Shown here: piece after piece, positions 9,096 through 19,058 of the stretch | Layout: each line of letters starts with the position of its first letter | Numbering within the stretch: the first letter of the stretch is position 1 | Position numbers and translations under genes: made by a program | Assembly: GCF_022229005.1 (NCBI RefSeq) | Contig: NZ_JAKKFD010000002.1 | Span: forward strand, 186,001 to 250,000 | DNA from: Micromonospora trifolii | Lineage (GTDB): Bacteria; Actinomycetota; Actinomycetes; Mycobacteriales; Micromonosporaceae | Direction: 5' to 3' | Length of the DNA: 64,000 nucleotides | The notes under the pieces: generated by a model | The model's input: the letters and a program-made list of their open reading frames with translations, nothing else | What the model was told of the DNA's origin: nothing | Database searches by the model: none

Positions 9096-10058
9096 TCACC
9101 GACGCAGTGTCGTGGACGGCGTCTCGCCGAAGCGGCTCCGATACTCGGTCGCGAACCGGCCGAGGTGCACGAAGCCGTGTTGCAGGGCAACAGTCGTCAC
9201 TGACATCCCCGGCGCGGCCGAGCGGAGCGTGCGGTGAGCCGCGTCGAGCCGGCACGCCCGCAGGTACGCGGTCGGCGTGGTCTGCAACTCACGGCGGAAA
9301 CAGTCCTGAAGTGTTCGTACGCTCACCCGTAGGGCCTCGGCGACGTCACCGACGGTCAGTGCCTCATCGTGGTGTTCGGAGATCAGGGCGCAGGCCCGGC
9401 GGACGAGACGCCCGGGATGGGCGTGCGGGCTCGGCTCGGCCAGCAGGTGCGAGTGGCTGTGCTGGTGGGCCAGCAACAGCTTGCCGATGAGCCCCTGTTC
9501 GAAACGGGCGGCGACCTGCGGGTGGTCGAACAGGGACGCGTCCGCCGGCTGGGACAGCTCGTCGGCGAGGAACGCCACCCCGCGCGCCCACGCCTGCGCT
9601 GTCGGCGTGGTCATGAGCATGCCGACGTCGAGGCGGACCGGCTCGTCCACCGGGCGGCCGAGCAGGCGGGCGAGTTCCCGGTCGACCGCGCGCCGGTCGG
9701 CGTAGAAGATCCGGTGGGGTGAGCCCTCGGACCACCGCATGTCCGAGCTGTCGTACGGGGACAGGACCGAGGCGACGTCGGGGGTCGAGGTCACTGTCTG
9801 ACCGGCGTGCCGGACCATCGTGCTGCCGGCGCCGGGGATCTGGACGAGGTAGAAGCTCTCCAGCGCGGGCGGTTGAATGCGCACCGCCTGCCCGTAGTCC
9901 AGGTCGATGACACCCACCCCGCCCGCCCGGCGAGCCGCCATCCGCAGGTGGACGCTGTGCACACCCGGCTGTGGGGTGAGCCGGTGTGGACAGAAGACCC
10001 GACCCACCTCGGCGCGAGCCTGGTCGACGTCGTCCGTGCGGACCGTCACCGCATCCAT
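9096..10058 (-). CDS. AraC family transcriptional regulator
   Basis: 320 aa from ATG at 10058, preceded by a GGGAGGTG ribosome site; the frame stays open upstream into the divergent gene but that is not coding. An N-terminal cupin-like AraC-binding domain (SFYLVQIPGAGSTMVRHAG) is followed by the double helix-turn-helix (LTVGDVAEALRVSVRTLQDCFRRE and VALQHGFVHLGRFATEYRSRFGETP) at the C-terminus. Divergently transcribed from the flavin monooxygenase, with direct repeats in between, so it very likely activates that gene. Its stop is 7 bp from the convergent GH43-like gene. Confidence 0.9.
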   Translation of the reverse strand: MDAVTVRTDDVDQARAEVGRVFCPHRLTPQPGVHSVHLRMAARRAGGVGVIDLDYGQAVRIQPPALESFYLVQIPGAGSTMVRHAGQTVTSTPDVASVLSPYDSSDMRWSEGSPHRIFYADRRAVDRELARLLGRPVDEPVRLDVGMLMTTPTAQAWARGVAFLADELSQPADASLFDHPQVAARFEQGLIGKLLLAHQHSHSHLLAEPSPHAHPGRLVRRACALISEHHDEALTVGDVAEALRVSVRTLQDCFRRELQTTPTAYLRACRLDAAHRTLRSAAPGMSVTTVALQHGFVHLGRFATEYRSRFGETPSTTLRR

Positions 10059-10162
10059 CCGACACCTCCCGGGCGTCCCGTCGCGCTGACCGTAAGGGTC
10101 GACCGGCCCGGACCAGACCCGAAAGCCGTCGACCCGACAGCAAAAGGGTCCGGCCGCGTACT

Positions 10163-10192
10163 GCGGATAGCGCCCGCGTCGCGCGGATAGCG
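10163..10192. promoter_or_regulatory. AraC-type operator: two direct repeats of GCGGATAGCG
   Basis: GCGGATAGCG occurs at 10163-10172 and identically at 10183-10192, a 20-bp period placing both on the same face of DNA. This is the normal geometry for an AraC-family activator next to the -35 region. It lies between the AraC gene and the monooxygenase, about 80 bp before the monooxygenase start. Confidence 0.6.
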
Positions 10193-10272
10193 ACCTTCCC
10201 GGCCTGCTCGCTAGCGTGCGAGCACCGCGGGCGGTCAGCGCCGGCACGGTTCGCACGTCCTTGGAGGAGATC

Positions 10273-11814
10273 ATGAGGATTGCCGTCGTTGGTGCCGGAT
10301 TCGCCGGTGTGAGCGCAGCGAAGGTGCTGCGGCAGAGCGGATTCGACGTCACGGTGTTCGAGCGCGCGCCCGACGTCGGTGGGGTGTGGAGTCGTACCCG
10401 GCGTTATCCCGGCCTGCACACCCAGAACGACAAGGGCACCTACCACCTCTCCGACCTGCCGATGCCCGCCGACTACCCGCAGTGGCCGTCGGGTGAGCAG
10501 GTCCAGCGGTACCTGGAGAGCTATGTGGAGAAGTTCGGGCTGGCCAGCGCGCTGCGCCTGTCCACGGAGGTCGCCTCCGCCGAGCTCGTCAACGACGAGA
10601 CCGGGTGGCTGGTCACCTCGCGGCCGGCGGGCGCCCAGGACCCGCTGACTGTGGAACGGTACGACCATCTGATCGTCGCCAACGGCATCTTCTCCGACCC
10701 GTTCGTCCCGTCCTTCGACGGGCAGGCGGACTTCGCCGCCGCCGGCGGGCGCGTACTGGCGACGGGGGAGTTCCACGACATCGATGCGGCCCGAGGTAAG
10801 AACGTCCTCGTGGTGGGGTACGGCAAGTCGTCCTGCGACGTGGCGGTCCCGGTGAGCGAGGTCGCCGCCCAGACCCACGTCGTGGCGCGCGAGCTGCTCT
10901 GGAAGATGCCCCGCAAGCTCGGTGGGGCGCTCAACTACAAGTACCTGCTGCTCACCCGGATGGGTGAGGCGCTCTTCCGCTACCTGCACCTGAAGGGCTT
11001 CGAGCGGTTCCTGCACGGCCCGGGGAACGGTCTGCGCCAGCGCATGGTCGACAGCGTCGGCTCGGTCGCGACCCGGCAGTTCAACCTGCGCGAGCTGGGT
11101 CTCGTGCCCAACGGCAGCTTCGAGGACATCGCCCGCAGCACTGTCAGCCTCGCCACCGAGGGCTTCTTCGAGCGGGTCACCGACGGCCGTATCGCCGTGC
11201 ACCGGGAACAGGTGATCACCGAGTTGCTGGTCGACGGCGGCCGGCCCGCCGCCCGCCTGGCCGACGGCACGGTGCTCCCCGCCGACCTGGTGATCTGTGG
11301 CACCGGCTTCCGTCAGCACGTGCCGTTCCTGGACGACGCGTTGCACGCCCGGCTCCAGGACGACGCCGGTAACTTCATGCTCTACCGGCAGATCCTGCCG
11401 ATCGGCGTGCCGCGGCTGACGTTCGCCGGCTACAACTCGTCGTTCTTCAGCCCGCTCAGCGCGGAGATGGCGGCGGTCTGGACGGCCGCGTACCTGCGGG
11501 GCGGGCTGACCCTGCCGACCGAGGTCCGGATGCGTGACGAGGTGCGCGCCCGGCTGTTCTGGATGACGAAGCGCACCAACGGACGGCACGCTCGCGGCAC
11601 GAACATCATCCCGTTCTCGATGCACAACGTCGACGAGGTGCTCGACGAGTTGGGGCTCAACGTCGGCCCGCTGACCCGGGCCCGGCAGTGGCTGTTCCCG
11701 GTCGACCCGGGCTCGTACCGCAGGGTGACGGCAGAGATGATCCGGCGTACCGCCGACCCGGTATCGGCCATCAGCGACGGGGACCCGTTAAAGATGGATA
11801 AAATACGCAGATAG
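10273..11814 (+). CDS. Flavin-containing monooxygenase (class B)
   Basis: 513 aa from ATG 10273, preceded by GGAGGA. The N-terminal FAD Rossmann motif AVVGAGFAGVSAAKVLRQ and a second NADPH-binding motif VLVVGYGKSSCDVAV (near residue 182) define an FMO/Baeyer-Villiger-like monooxygenase. The segment GEFHDIDAARGKN replaces the FMO fingerprint FxGxxxHxxx(Y/F). It uses O2 and NADPH to oxygenate an unknown substrate. The divergent AraC regulator and the phased repeats between them suggest substrate-induced expression. The final residues MDKIRR lie in an AT-richer stretch just before the stop. Confidence 0.85.
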   Translation: MRIAVVGAGFAGVSAAKVLRQSGFDVTVFERAPDVGGVWSRTRRYPGLHTQNDKGTYHLSDLPMPADYPQWPSGEQVQRYLESYVEKFGLASALRLSTEVASAELVNDETGWLVTSRPAGAQDPLTVERYDHLIVANGIFSDPFVPSFDGQADFAAAGGRVLATGEFHDIDAARGKNVLVVGYGKSSCDVAVPVSEVAAQTHVVARELLWKMPRKLGGALNYKYLLLTRMGEALFRYLHLKGFERFLHGPGNGLRQRMVDSVGSVATRQFNLRELGLVPNGSFEDIARSTVSLATEGFFERVTDGRIAVHREQVITELLVDGGRPAARLADGTVLPADLVICGTGFRQHVPFLDDALHARLQDDAGNFMLYRQILPIGVPRLTFAGYNSSFFSPLSAEMAAVWTAAYLRGGLTLPTEVRMRDEVRARLFWMTKRTNGRHARGTNIIPFSMHNVDEVLDELGLNVGPLTRARQWLFPVDPGSYRRVTAEMIRRTADPVSAISDGDPLKMDKIRR

Positions 11815-11929
11815 GGATCAGGTGGGGCCGGTCGGCGAGGGAGGCTCGGGGACGATGGCAGCGGAACAGGGTCACCGCCGTGGCGTGCCCGTGCCGGCGG
11901 CTCTGGCTGGCTGAGCTGTCCCGCCGTCC

Positions 11930-13129
11930 GTGCTGACGCGCACCGAGTTCTTTCGTGGGCTCGGGGACAGTAGGAGCCCACGCTCGGCGACCGTCCTGGA
12001 ACTGCTGTTCGACATCGTCTACGTCTTCGCGCTGGCCCGCCTCGCCGGGCGGGTCGCGGACGACCTGACCATCGTCCGGCACACACTGCTGTCCGAAGCG
12101 GGCCAGACCGTCCTGTTCTTCACGGCGATGTGGATGATCTGGTCGCTCAACGCGCTGCTGGCGAGCACCTACGACCCTCGGCGCCCCGACCTGCAGGTTG
12201 TCCTGCTGGCGACGATGTTCGGCACGCTGGTGCTGGCGGTCACCCTGCCGCAGGCCTTCGGCCAACGCGGCGTCGTCTTCGCCTGCACCTACGTCGTCAT
12301 CCAGGTCGGCCGACCGCTCTTCCTGGCGTTCGCCCTGCGGGGCCACCCGGCGCACACGTTCTCGCTCCGGGTGCTGACCTGGCACCTGGCGTCCAGCGTG
12401 CTCTGGATCAGTGGCGGCGTCAGCGGCGGTCTCGGTCGGGGCATCTTCTGGACCATCGCCCTCGCCATCGAGATGATCGGCGCCGCCACCACCTACCCCC
12501 TTCCCCGCGTGGGCCGGAGTCAGCTCAACAGCCTGAGGGTCACAGTCTCGCAGGAGCATCTCGCCGAGCGGTACAACCAGTTTTTCATGATCGCTCTCGC
12601 CGAGGTGGTGCTCGAAGCCGGCGCGGCGGTCAGCTTCCCGGGCTTCACCACCGAGGGGACCATCGCCCTCGTCGCCTCGTTCGTGGCGGTCGTCTCGTTC
12701 TGGCGGATCTACTTCTACCACGTCAGGACCGGCCATGCCTCGACCCCGAGCGGGGAGGGAATCCAACTGTCGCGGTGGGCGAGCTACAGCCTGCTGTTGA
12801 TCGTCGGTGGCATCATCTGCACCGCTGTCGGCTTCGGACAGGTCATCGAGGACCCGCACCCGCCCATCGACTGGGCCCTGGTGGCCATCATCTTCGGCGG
12901 CCCGGTGCTGTTCCTGATCGGGCGGAGCACCCTGGAGCGGGCGAACCGATCCGCGCCGCGGTGTCGGGCGCTGTACGTCGGCGTGGTGGCGCTGGCCGTG
13001 GCGGCCCCGCCGATGGTGCTGCTCCCGCCGGTCGCCGTGGCGGCCGTCGCGGCCGTGATCCTGGCCGGTATCACCGTGTACGACCAGCGTGCCCACAAGC
13101 GTGGGGCGGAGACCAACCCGACGCTGTGA
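11930..13129 (+). CDS. Low-temperature requirement protein A (LtrA) family membrane protein
   Basis: 399 aa with about nine to ten hydrophobic segments. The N-terminal signature ATVLELLFDIVYVFALARL and the central RYNQFFMIALAEVVLEAG match the LtrA family (PF06772), whose biochemical role is poorly defined. The GTG at 11930 is the first possible start after an in-frame stop, and no clear ribosome site precedes it. The 115 bp upstream hold no recognisable feature. It seems to be transcribed alone. Confidence 0.85.
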   Translation: MLTRTEFFRGLGDSRSPRSATVLELLFDIVYVFALARLAGRVADDLTIVRHTLLSEAGQTVLFFTAMWMIWSLNALLASTYDPRRPDLQVVLLATMFGTLVLAVTLPQAFGQRGVVFACTYVVIQVGRPLFLAFALRGHPAHTFSLRVLTWHLASSVLWISGGVSGGLGRGIFWTIALAIEMIGAATTYPLPRVGRSQLNSLRVTVSQEHLAERYNQFFMIALAEVVLEAGAAVSFPGFTTEGTIALVASFVAVVSFWRIYFYHVRTGHASTPSGEGIQLSRWASYSLLLIVGGIICTAVGFGQVIEDPHPPIDWALVAIIFGGPVLFLIGRSTLERANRSAPRCRALYVGVVALAVAAPPMVLLPPVAVAAVAAVILAGITVYDQRAHKRGAETNPTL

Positions 13130-13287
13130 CGATCCATTGCGGGTCGGCGACCAGTCCGCGTATGGTCGTCGGGCACGCCGTCGAGCTGGAAGGAGGTCAG
13201 AACAATGTCCGATGTTCTGCGCCCCCTCCGCGCTCCGGCGTCCGCGCGGATCTGATCCGGGGCGCGCGCTTCCCGGAGGACCAACCC

Positions 13288-14184
13288 ATGACTGATCTGG
13301 TCATCCGTCCGCTCGTCGCGGGCGAGGAAAACCTGTTCGACTCCATGCCTGATCCGCTGCCCCAACTGCGCCAGGTCGCGTACGCCGACGGGATCGCCGG
13401 CGGCGGCTACCGTCCCGAGACCACCTGGGTCGCGCTGCGCGCCGGCCGGTTGGTGGGCCGGGCCGCCTGGCTCCTTCCGCCGGGCGCCGTCGGTGCCCCG
13501 TGGCTGGAACGGTTCGATCTGGACGCCGAGCCGGAGGTGGGCGCCGAGCTGCTGCGCGCCGCCCACGAGGCGCTGGGCGGTCCCGGTCTGTACTACGCCG
13601 CGCTGCCGGCGCACTGGCGGCGTCGGCCCGAGGTGCTGGCCGTGGTGCGGGCGCCCATGGAGGCCGCCCGGCTCGCCGGGCTGGTCGAGCGGGGGGAGCG
13701 GCTCCGGTGCTCCTGGACGGGCACCCCTCTGCCGGCGTCCTCCGGGCGGTACGACTTCCGCGCGCCAGTCGACGTGTCGGAGATCAACGCCCTGGTCGCC
13801 CGGATCGCCGAGCCGGACGTGCTGACCGGCGTCGAGATCGCGCGGGTGGTCGGCGGCGTCGACCTCGCCACCGACCCGCTGGCCTGGCTGGGGAACGACA
13901 CCGAGAGATGGCGCATCGCGCTGGAGGCCGGGAAGCCGGTCGGGCTGGTCGGAACATTCGGGGACGCCTGTTACCCGCTGCTCGCCTATCTCGGCCTGCT
14001 CGACGAGGCGGCCCGGCCCGAGCTGCTGGCCGAGGCGGTCCGGGTACTGGCCGCCGGCGGTGCCCGCGAGGTCATCGCCGACGTGGAATCCCGCCGGGTG
14101 GCCGTGCTGGCGGAGTTGGAGCGGACCGGCTTTCGACAGTTGCGTTCCCGGGTCGTCTTCGCGCCGCCGAACAGCCGGGAATAG
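13288..14184 (+). CDS. GNAT-like N-acetyltransferase domain protein
   Basis: 298 aa, ATG at 13288 with GGAGGA 7 nt upstream; the frame stays open upstream through the previous gene but without protein character. The C-terminal part (LAEAVRVLAAGGAREVIADVESRRVAVLAELERTGFRQLRSRVVF) has the helix-strand pattern of the last part of a GNAT fold. The N-terminal MTDLVIRPLVAGEENLFDSM is a typical GNAT start. The acetyl-CoA-binding loop is not convincing, so substrate and activity are open. A strong hairpin terminator follows at 14191. Confidence 0.6.
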   Translation: MTDLVIRPLVAGEENLFDSMPDPLPQLRQVAYADGIAGGGYRPETTWVALRAGRLVGRAAWLLPPGAVGAPWLERFDLDAEPEVGAELLRAAHEALGGPGLYYAALPAHWRRRPEVLAVVRAPMEAARLAGLVERGERLRCSWTGTPLPASSGRYDFRAPVDVSEINALVARIAEPDVLTGVEIARVVGGVDLATDPLAWLGNDTERWRIALEAGKPVGLVGTFGDACYPLLAYLGLLDEAARPELLAEAVRVLAAGGAREVIADVESRRVAVLAELERTGFRQLRSRVVFAPPNSRE

Positions 14185-14190
14185 CTGACC

Positions 14191-14218
14191 GGGTGCGCCC
14201 GGTCACCCGGGCGCACCC
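14191..14218 (+). terminator. Hairpin terminator after the GNAT-like gene
   Basis: Perfect 12-bp stem GGGTGCGCCCGG / CCGGGCGCACCC with a TCAC loop, starting 7 bp after the stop codon. No U-tract follows, as is common in high-GC actinobacteria. Confidence 0.7.
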
Positions 14219-14259
14219 CATCAGCCGACGCCGAGCGTGGCCCCTGTCAGCATCTGACC

Positions 14260-15141
14260 ATGCCGGAGATCATCGCGCTTCTCGTCGGCGGGTTGGCGCT
14301 CGTCGGGGCGGCGGTCGCCGGGCTCTACCTCTGGCCGGTGGGCCGCCGTGGGCTAAGGGTCGCGCCGGCCCGACCGCTCGACTTCGACACCGCCACCCGT
14401 GCCGCCGCGGCCATCATCGCCGCCGAGGCGGCCGATCCGGACGTGCGACCTGAGTCGCACAGCCGCCTGCTGAGCCATGGCTCCCGTACCGGCCGGGCCG
14501 TGCTGCTGTTGCACGGGTACACCCTCGCGCCCGAGCAGTACGAAGGGCTGGCCGAGGAGTTCTTCGACAGTGGGTACAACGTCTGGGTTCCCCGGGCTCC
14601 CCAGCACGGAACCGTCGACCGGCGGGCCCACCACCGGGTCGAGGCCGGCGAGCTGACGGCGTACGTCGCGCAGGGATGGGCCGTCGCTGCGGCTCTGGGA
14701 GACGAGGTCGGCGTCGTGGGGATCTCCGGGGGCGCCGTGCTGGCCGCCTGGCTGGCCCAGGTGCCGGGCAACGTCGTACGGCATCTGCTGTTGCTGTCGC
14801 CGTTCTTCGGCCCGAATCCGCGACAGGCGCCGGCCTACGCGGTGAAACCGCTCATCGTGCTGTACGGGCGTCGCGTCCTGCGGGACCGCGTCACGTCGCG
14901 CGGATATTCGCTCGCCGCCGTCACCCAGTACCTGACGATCGCCCGTACCCTGCCGAATCCGCCCCGGTGGACCGGTCTGCGGACGGCGGCGGTCGCGATC
15001 AGCCCGCTCGACGGCGTGGTGGACCTCAGGGCGGCGGTCGACGTGCCGCGCCGGATCGCCGACGCCAACGCGGTACCGCTGCGGGTGTGCACCCTGCCGG
15101 CGCCCCGCCGATCTTGCACTTGTGGTTGTCGACATGAGTGA
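14260..15141 (+). CDS. Alpha/beta hydrolase, C-terminus apparently replaced by a palindromic repeat
   Basis: 293 aa as read. One N-terminal transmembrane segment (residues 4-26), then an alpha/beta-hydrolase fold: oxyanion-strand motif VLLLHGYTLAPEQYEG and nucleophile elbow GISGGA (near residue 150). The coding sequence runs into the 80-bp inverted repeat at 15103-15182, so its last residues (PRRSCTCGCRHE) are encoded by the repeat. The segment that should follow LRVCTLPA, carrying the catalytic His in this fold, is missing. Probably an inactive, truncated gene, although a natural short form cannot be excluded. Confidence 0.6.
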   Translation: MPEIIALLVGGLALVGAAVAGLYLWPVGRRGLRVAPARPLDFDTATRAAAAIIAAEAADPDVRPESHSRLLSHGSRTGRAVLLLHGYTLAPEQYEGLAEEFFDSGYNVWVPRAPQHGTVDRRAHHRVEAGELTAYVAQGWAVAAALGDEVGVVGISGGAVLAAWLAQVPGNVVRHLLLLSPFFGPNPRQAPAYAVKPLIVLYGRRVLRDRVTSRGYSLAAVTQYLTIARTLPNPPRWTGLRTAAVAISPLDGVVDLRAAVDVPRRIADANAVPLRVCTLPAPRRSCTCGCRHE

Positions 15142-15182
15142 AATGCCCTTCATGCCGGGACAGCAAGTGCAAGATCGCGGGG
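15103..15182. repeat. 80-bp palindromic repeat element (GATCTTGCACTTG arms)
   Basis: Arms GATCTTGCACTTG (15110-15122) and CAAGTGCAAGATC (15164-15176) are perfect complements. The pairing extends outward through CCCCGC / GCGGGG with one bulged C. The centre contains ATGCCCTTCATGCC. The same design and a related centre recur in the element at 24171-24242. It sits between convergent genes and may also act as a two-way terminator, but its size and long loop suggest a dispersed repeat. Confidence 0.7.
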
Positions 15183-15204
15183 TAGGGGCAGGGCGTGCGA
15201 GGTC

Positions 15205-16299
15205 CTAGACAGCGGCGCTGTTGAAGACCGGAGGGGCGTAGCCGGCGGGCTTGTCGCCGATGCCGAGGCCGGGGCTCACCACCCAGGACTGGTACTGCGG
15301 GGTGAACATGGAGTAGAGCAGCGGGACCTTCGGGGCACTCGCCTCGTCGAGCCGGCGGCGGGCGTCGGCAGGGATCTCGAAGTCGAGCGCACCGAAGTTG
15401 CTGGCGAGCTGTTCGGAGCTGCTCGCCCCGATGACCACCGAACCGACGGCGGGCTGGGTGGCCACCCAGTTGATCGCCACCTGCGCCATGCTGCGACCCA
15501 ACTCGGCGGCCACGCTCTCCAGCGCCTCGATCACCTGCCAGTCGCCGGGGCTGATCTCCCGACCTGCGGCGTCCGGGTTCGTCAACCGGCCGGTCCCGCT
15601 CATGCCCTCGCCGGTCCGCCGGTACTTGCCGCTGAGCAGACCCCCGCCGATCGGGCTCCACGCGGTGAGCCCCATGCCCAGGGTCTGGGCCATCGTCACG
15701 TGCTCCGCCTCGATGTCCCGGGTGACCAGGGAGTACGGCAGCTGCACGTTGATCATCGGGGCCAGCCCGTGTGCCTCGGCGTAGCTCTGCGCCCGAGCCG
15801 CGTACCAGGCCGGCACGTCGGAGAGCCCGGCGTACCGGATCTTGCCGGAGCGCACCAGGTCGTCGAAGGTGTGCACGACCTCCTCGACCGGGGTGATCCG
15901 GTCCCAGGTGTGCAGCAGGTACAGGTCGATGTAGTCGGTGCCGAGCCGGCGCAGCGACGCCTCCACTGCCCTCATGATGTGCTTGCGACCGTTGCCGCTG
16001 GCGTTCGGGTCGGACGGGTCGACGGTGTTGGTTGCCTTGCTGGTGAGCACGAGCCGATCGCGTACGCCGGCCCGGTCGATCAGACGGCCGAGGATCTTCT
16101 CGCTCTCGCCGGCGGTGTAGAAGTCCGCCGTGTCGATGAAGTTCCCGCCCGACTCCAGGTACTGCCGGAAGATCGGCTCGGCCTCCTGCTCGGTCTTGCC
16201 GTACGCGGCGTGGAACCCGTCGACGCCGAAGTTCATGGTGCCCAGCGCCAGCCGGCTCACCCGCAGGCCGGACCGCCCGAGCAGGTAGTAGTGGTTCAT
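15205..16299 (-). CDS. Aldo/keto reductase
   Basis: 364 aa from ATG 16299, with GGGAGG 9 nt upstream. NADPH-dependent carbonyl reductase of the AKR superfamily, (beta/alpha)8 barrel: catalytic Asp/Tyr region FIDTADFYTAGESEKILG (near residue 58), Lys in VLTSKATN, His in YLLHTWDR, and the coenzyme motif VVIGASSSEQLASN near the C-terminus. Divergent from a TetR regulator with palindromes between them, so probably repressed by that regulator. Substrate unknown. Confidence 0.9.
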   Translation of the reverse strand: MNHYYLLGRSGLRVSRLALGTMNFGVDGFHAAYGKTEQEAEPIFRQYLESGGNFIDTADFYTAGESEKILGRLIDRAGVRDRLVLTSKATNTVDPSDPNASGNGRKHIMRAVEASLRRLGTDYIDLYLLHTWDRITPVEEVVHTFDDLVRSGKIRYAGLSDVPAWYAARAQSYAEAHGLAPMINVQLPYSLVTRDIEAEHVTMAQTLGMGLTAWSPIGGGLLSGKYRRTGEGMSGTGRLTNPDAAGREISPGDWQVIEALESVAAELGRSMAQVAINWVATQPAVGSVVIGASSSEQLASNFGALDFEIPADARRRLDEASAPKVPLLYSMFTPQYQSWVVSPGLGIGDKPAGYAPPVFNSAAV

Positions 16300-16369
16300 C
16301 GTGGTGCCCTCCCGATCGTGGTGTCGGCCCGCTGCGGACCGCGCGTTCCCGACCTTGGCGCGGCAAAAA

Positions 16370-16415
16370 TGGACCTGCAAGTCCAGAAACCGGGATACTG
16401 TTGGACCCGCAGTCC
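16370..16415. promoter_or_regulatory. Probable TetR operators between AKR and TetR genes
   Basis: TGGACCTGCAAGTCCA (16370-16385) is a near-perfect 16-bp palindrome (14 of 16 positions). GGACCCGCAGTCC (16403-16415) repeats the same GGAC...GTCC half-sites 30 bp further on. Both lie in the 131-bp divergent intergenic region, the second just before the ribosome site of the TetR gene, as expected for autoregulation. Confidence 0.6.
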
Positions 16416-16430
16416 CGACCAGGAGGTCTC

Positions 16431-17042
16431 ATGACACGGGCGTTGACCCGCAAGGGCGAGGCGACCCGGGCGCGGATCGTCGCCGGCGCCGCCGCCGAGA
16501 TCCGCGAGCGCGGCGTCGACGAGGTACGCCTCGAGGATGTGATGGCCCACACCGGTACCAGCAAGGGTCAGCTCTTCCACTACTTCCCGGACGGGAAGGA
16601 GGGATTGCTGCTCGCGGTGGCCCAGCACGAGGCGGACCAGGTGCTCATCGACCAGGAGCCGATGCTGAGCAACCTGACGTCCTGGCCGGCCTGGCTCGCC
16701 TGGCGCGACCGACTGATCGAGCGGTACCTCGCGCAGGGGGTGAAGTGCCCCCTCAACGGTCTGCTCGGCCAGACCGGCCGGCGGGCGCCCGGCGCGCAGG
16801 CGATCGTGACCGGCCTCATTTGGCGCTGGCAGAAGGCGATCACCGAGGGCATCCGGCACATGCAGTCGACCGGCGACATCGACCCGGACCTCGACGCCGA
16901 CCGGGCCGCCGCGGCACTGCTCGCCGGCATCCAGGGCGGGGTGCTGCTGCTGCTCTCCACCGGAAAGATCGACCACCTCGAAGCCGTCCTCGACCTCACC
17001 ATCGACTCGCTGCGAGCAGGTGCCCGCACGGGCGGGAGCTGA
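16431..17042 (+). CDS. TetR/AcrR family transcriptional regulator
   Basis: 203 aa, ATG preceded by AGGAGG. N-terminal TetR helix-turn-helix (TRARIVAGAAAEIRERGVDEVRLEDVMAHTGTSKGQLFHYF) with the usual K-G-x-x-F/Y-H-Y-F ending; the C-terminal ligand domain contains GLLGQTGRRAPGAQAIV. It probably represses itself and the divergent aldo/keto reductase through the GGAC...GTCC palindromes, with an unknown (perhaps electrophilic) inducer. Confidence 0.9.
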   Translation: MTRALTRKGEATRARIVAGAAAEIRERGVDEVRLEDVMAHTGTSKGQLFHYFPDGKEGLLLAVAQHEADQVLIDQEPMLSNLTSWPAWLAWRDRLIERYLAQGVKCPLNGLLGQTGRRAPGAQAIVTGLIWRWQKAITEGIRHMQSTGDIDPDLDADRAAAALLAGIQGGVLLLLSTGKIDHLEAVLDLTIDSLRAGARTGGS

Positions 17043-17101
17043 GCCGAGGCCAGCGACGCCGAGTTATCCTTGCGCCCGAGTTTTCGGAGATCGGAGCAGA
17101 C

Positions 17102-17131
17102 GTGGCAGGTGACGACGACATCTCCGGGTGA
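17102..17131 (+). CDS. Putative 9-aa leader peptide upstream of the ABC-F gene
   Basis: GTG-started mini-ORF (MAGDDDISG) with CGGAG 6 nt upstream. Its stop codon falls inside a CCGGGT/ACCCGG hairpin (17124-17139). The codons for the Asp run (TGACGACG, 17110-17117) are complementary to CGTCGTCA at 17187-17194, and a further hairpin is possible at 17141-17184, so alternative pairings exist. ABC-F antibiotic-resistance genes are often controlled by ribosome-stalling leaders; applying that here is inference. Confidence 0.35.
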   Translation: MAGDDDISG

Positions 17132-17254
17132 GCACCCGGACCGGCCGCCGACGAGCGCGTGATCGCGTTCTTGTCGCCGCGGCCTCCGTCGTCATGTCCT
17201 GCTCCCGCCGGGGTGCCGGTGTGCGCCCCGGATCGTCGTTCTCCGAGGTTCTCC

Positions 17255-18904
<1,650 letters not shown>

Positions 18905-19010
18905 CGACGACGGGCTGGGCCGGGTGGTGGTCGCGCAGATCACGGCGCCGACACCGGGAGTTCACCGGCCTCGGGTGGTCGGCGGGGCGGAGCCGGCTAT
19001 CGTTGGCTTC

Positions 19011-19029
19011 GTCGGACACACTGTCCGAC
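19011..19029. promoter_or_regulatory. Perfect palindrome GTCGGACA-CAC-TGTCCGAC, probable repressor operator
   Basis: Perfect 8-3-8 inverted repeat 30 bp before the hydrolase start codon, followed by a third half-site TGTCCGATCA (19034-19043). The geometry is typical of TetR or MarR operators. No regulator gene adjoins it, so the regulator acts in trans or is missing. Confidence 0.6.
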
Positions 19030-19058
19030 GTTGTGTCCGATCAGTGAAAGCGTAGGCC

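Noticed and set aside
12130..13287. Open frame extending the GNAT-like gene far upstream
   Set aside because: It overlaps the LtrA gene in another frame and is Arg/Gly/Ala-rich; the ATG at 13288 has a good ribosome site and a typical GNAT start.
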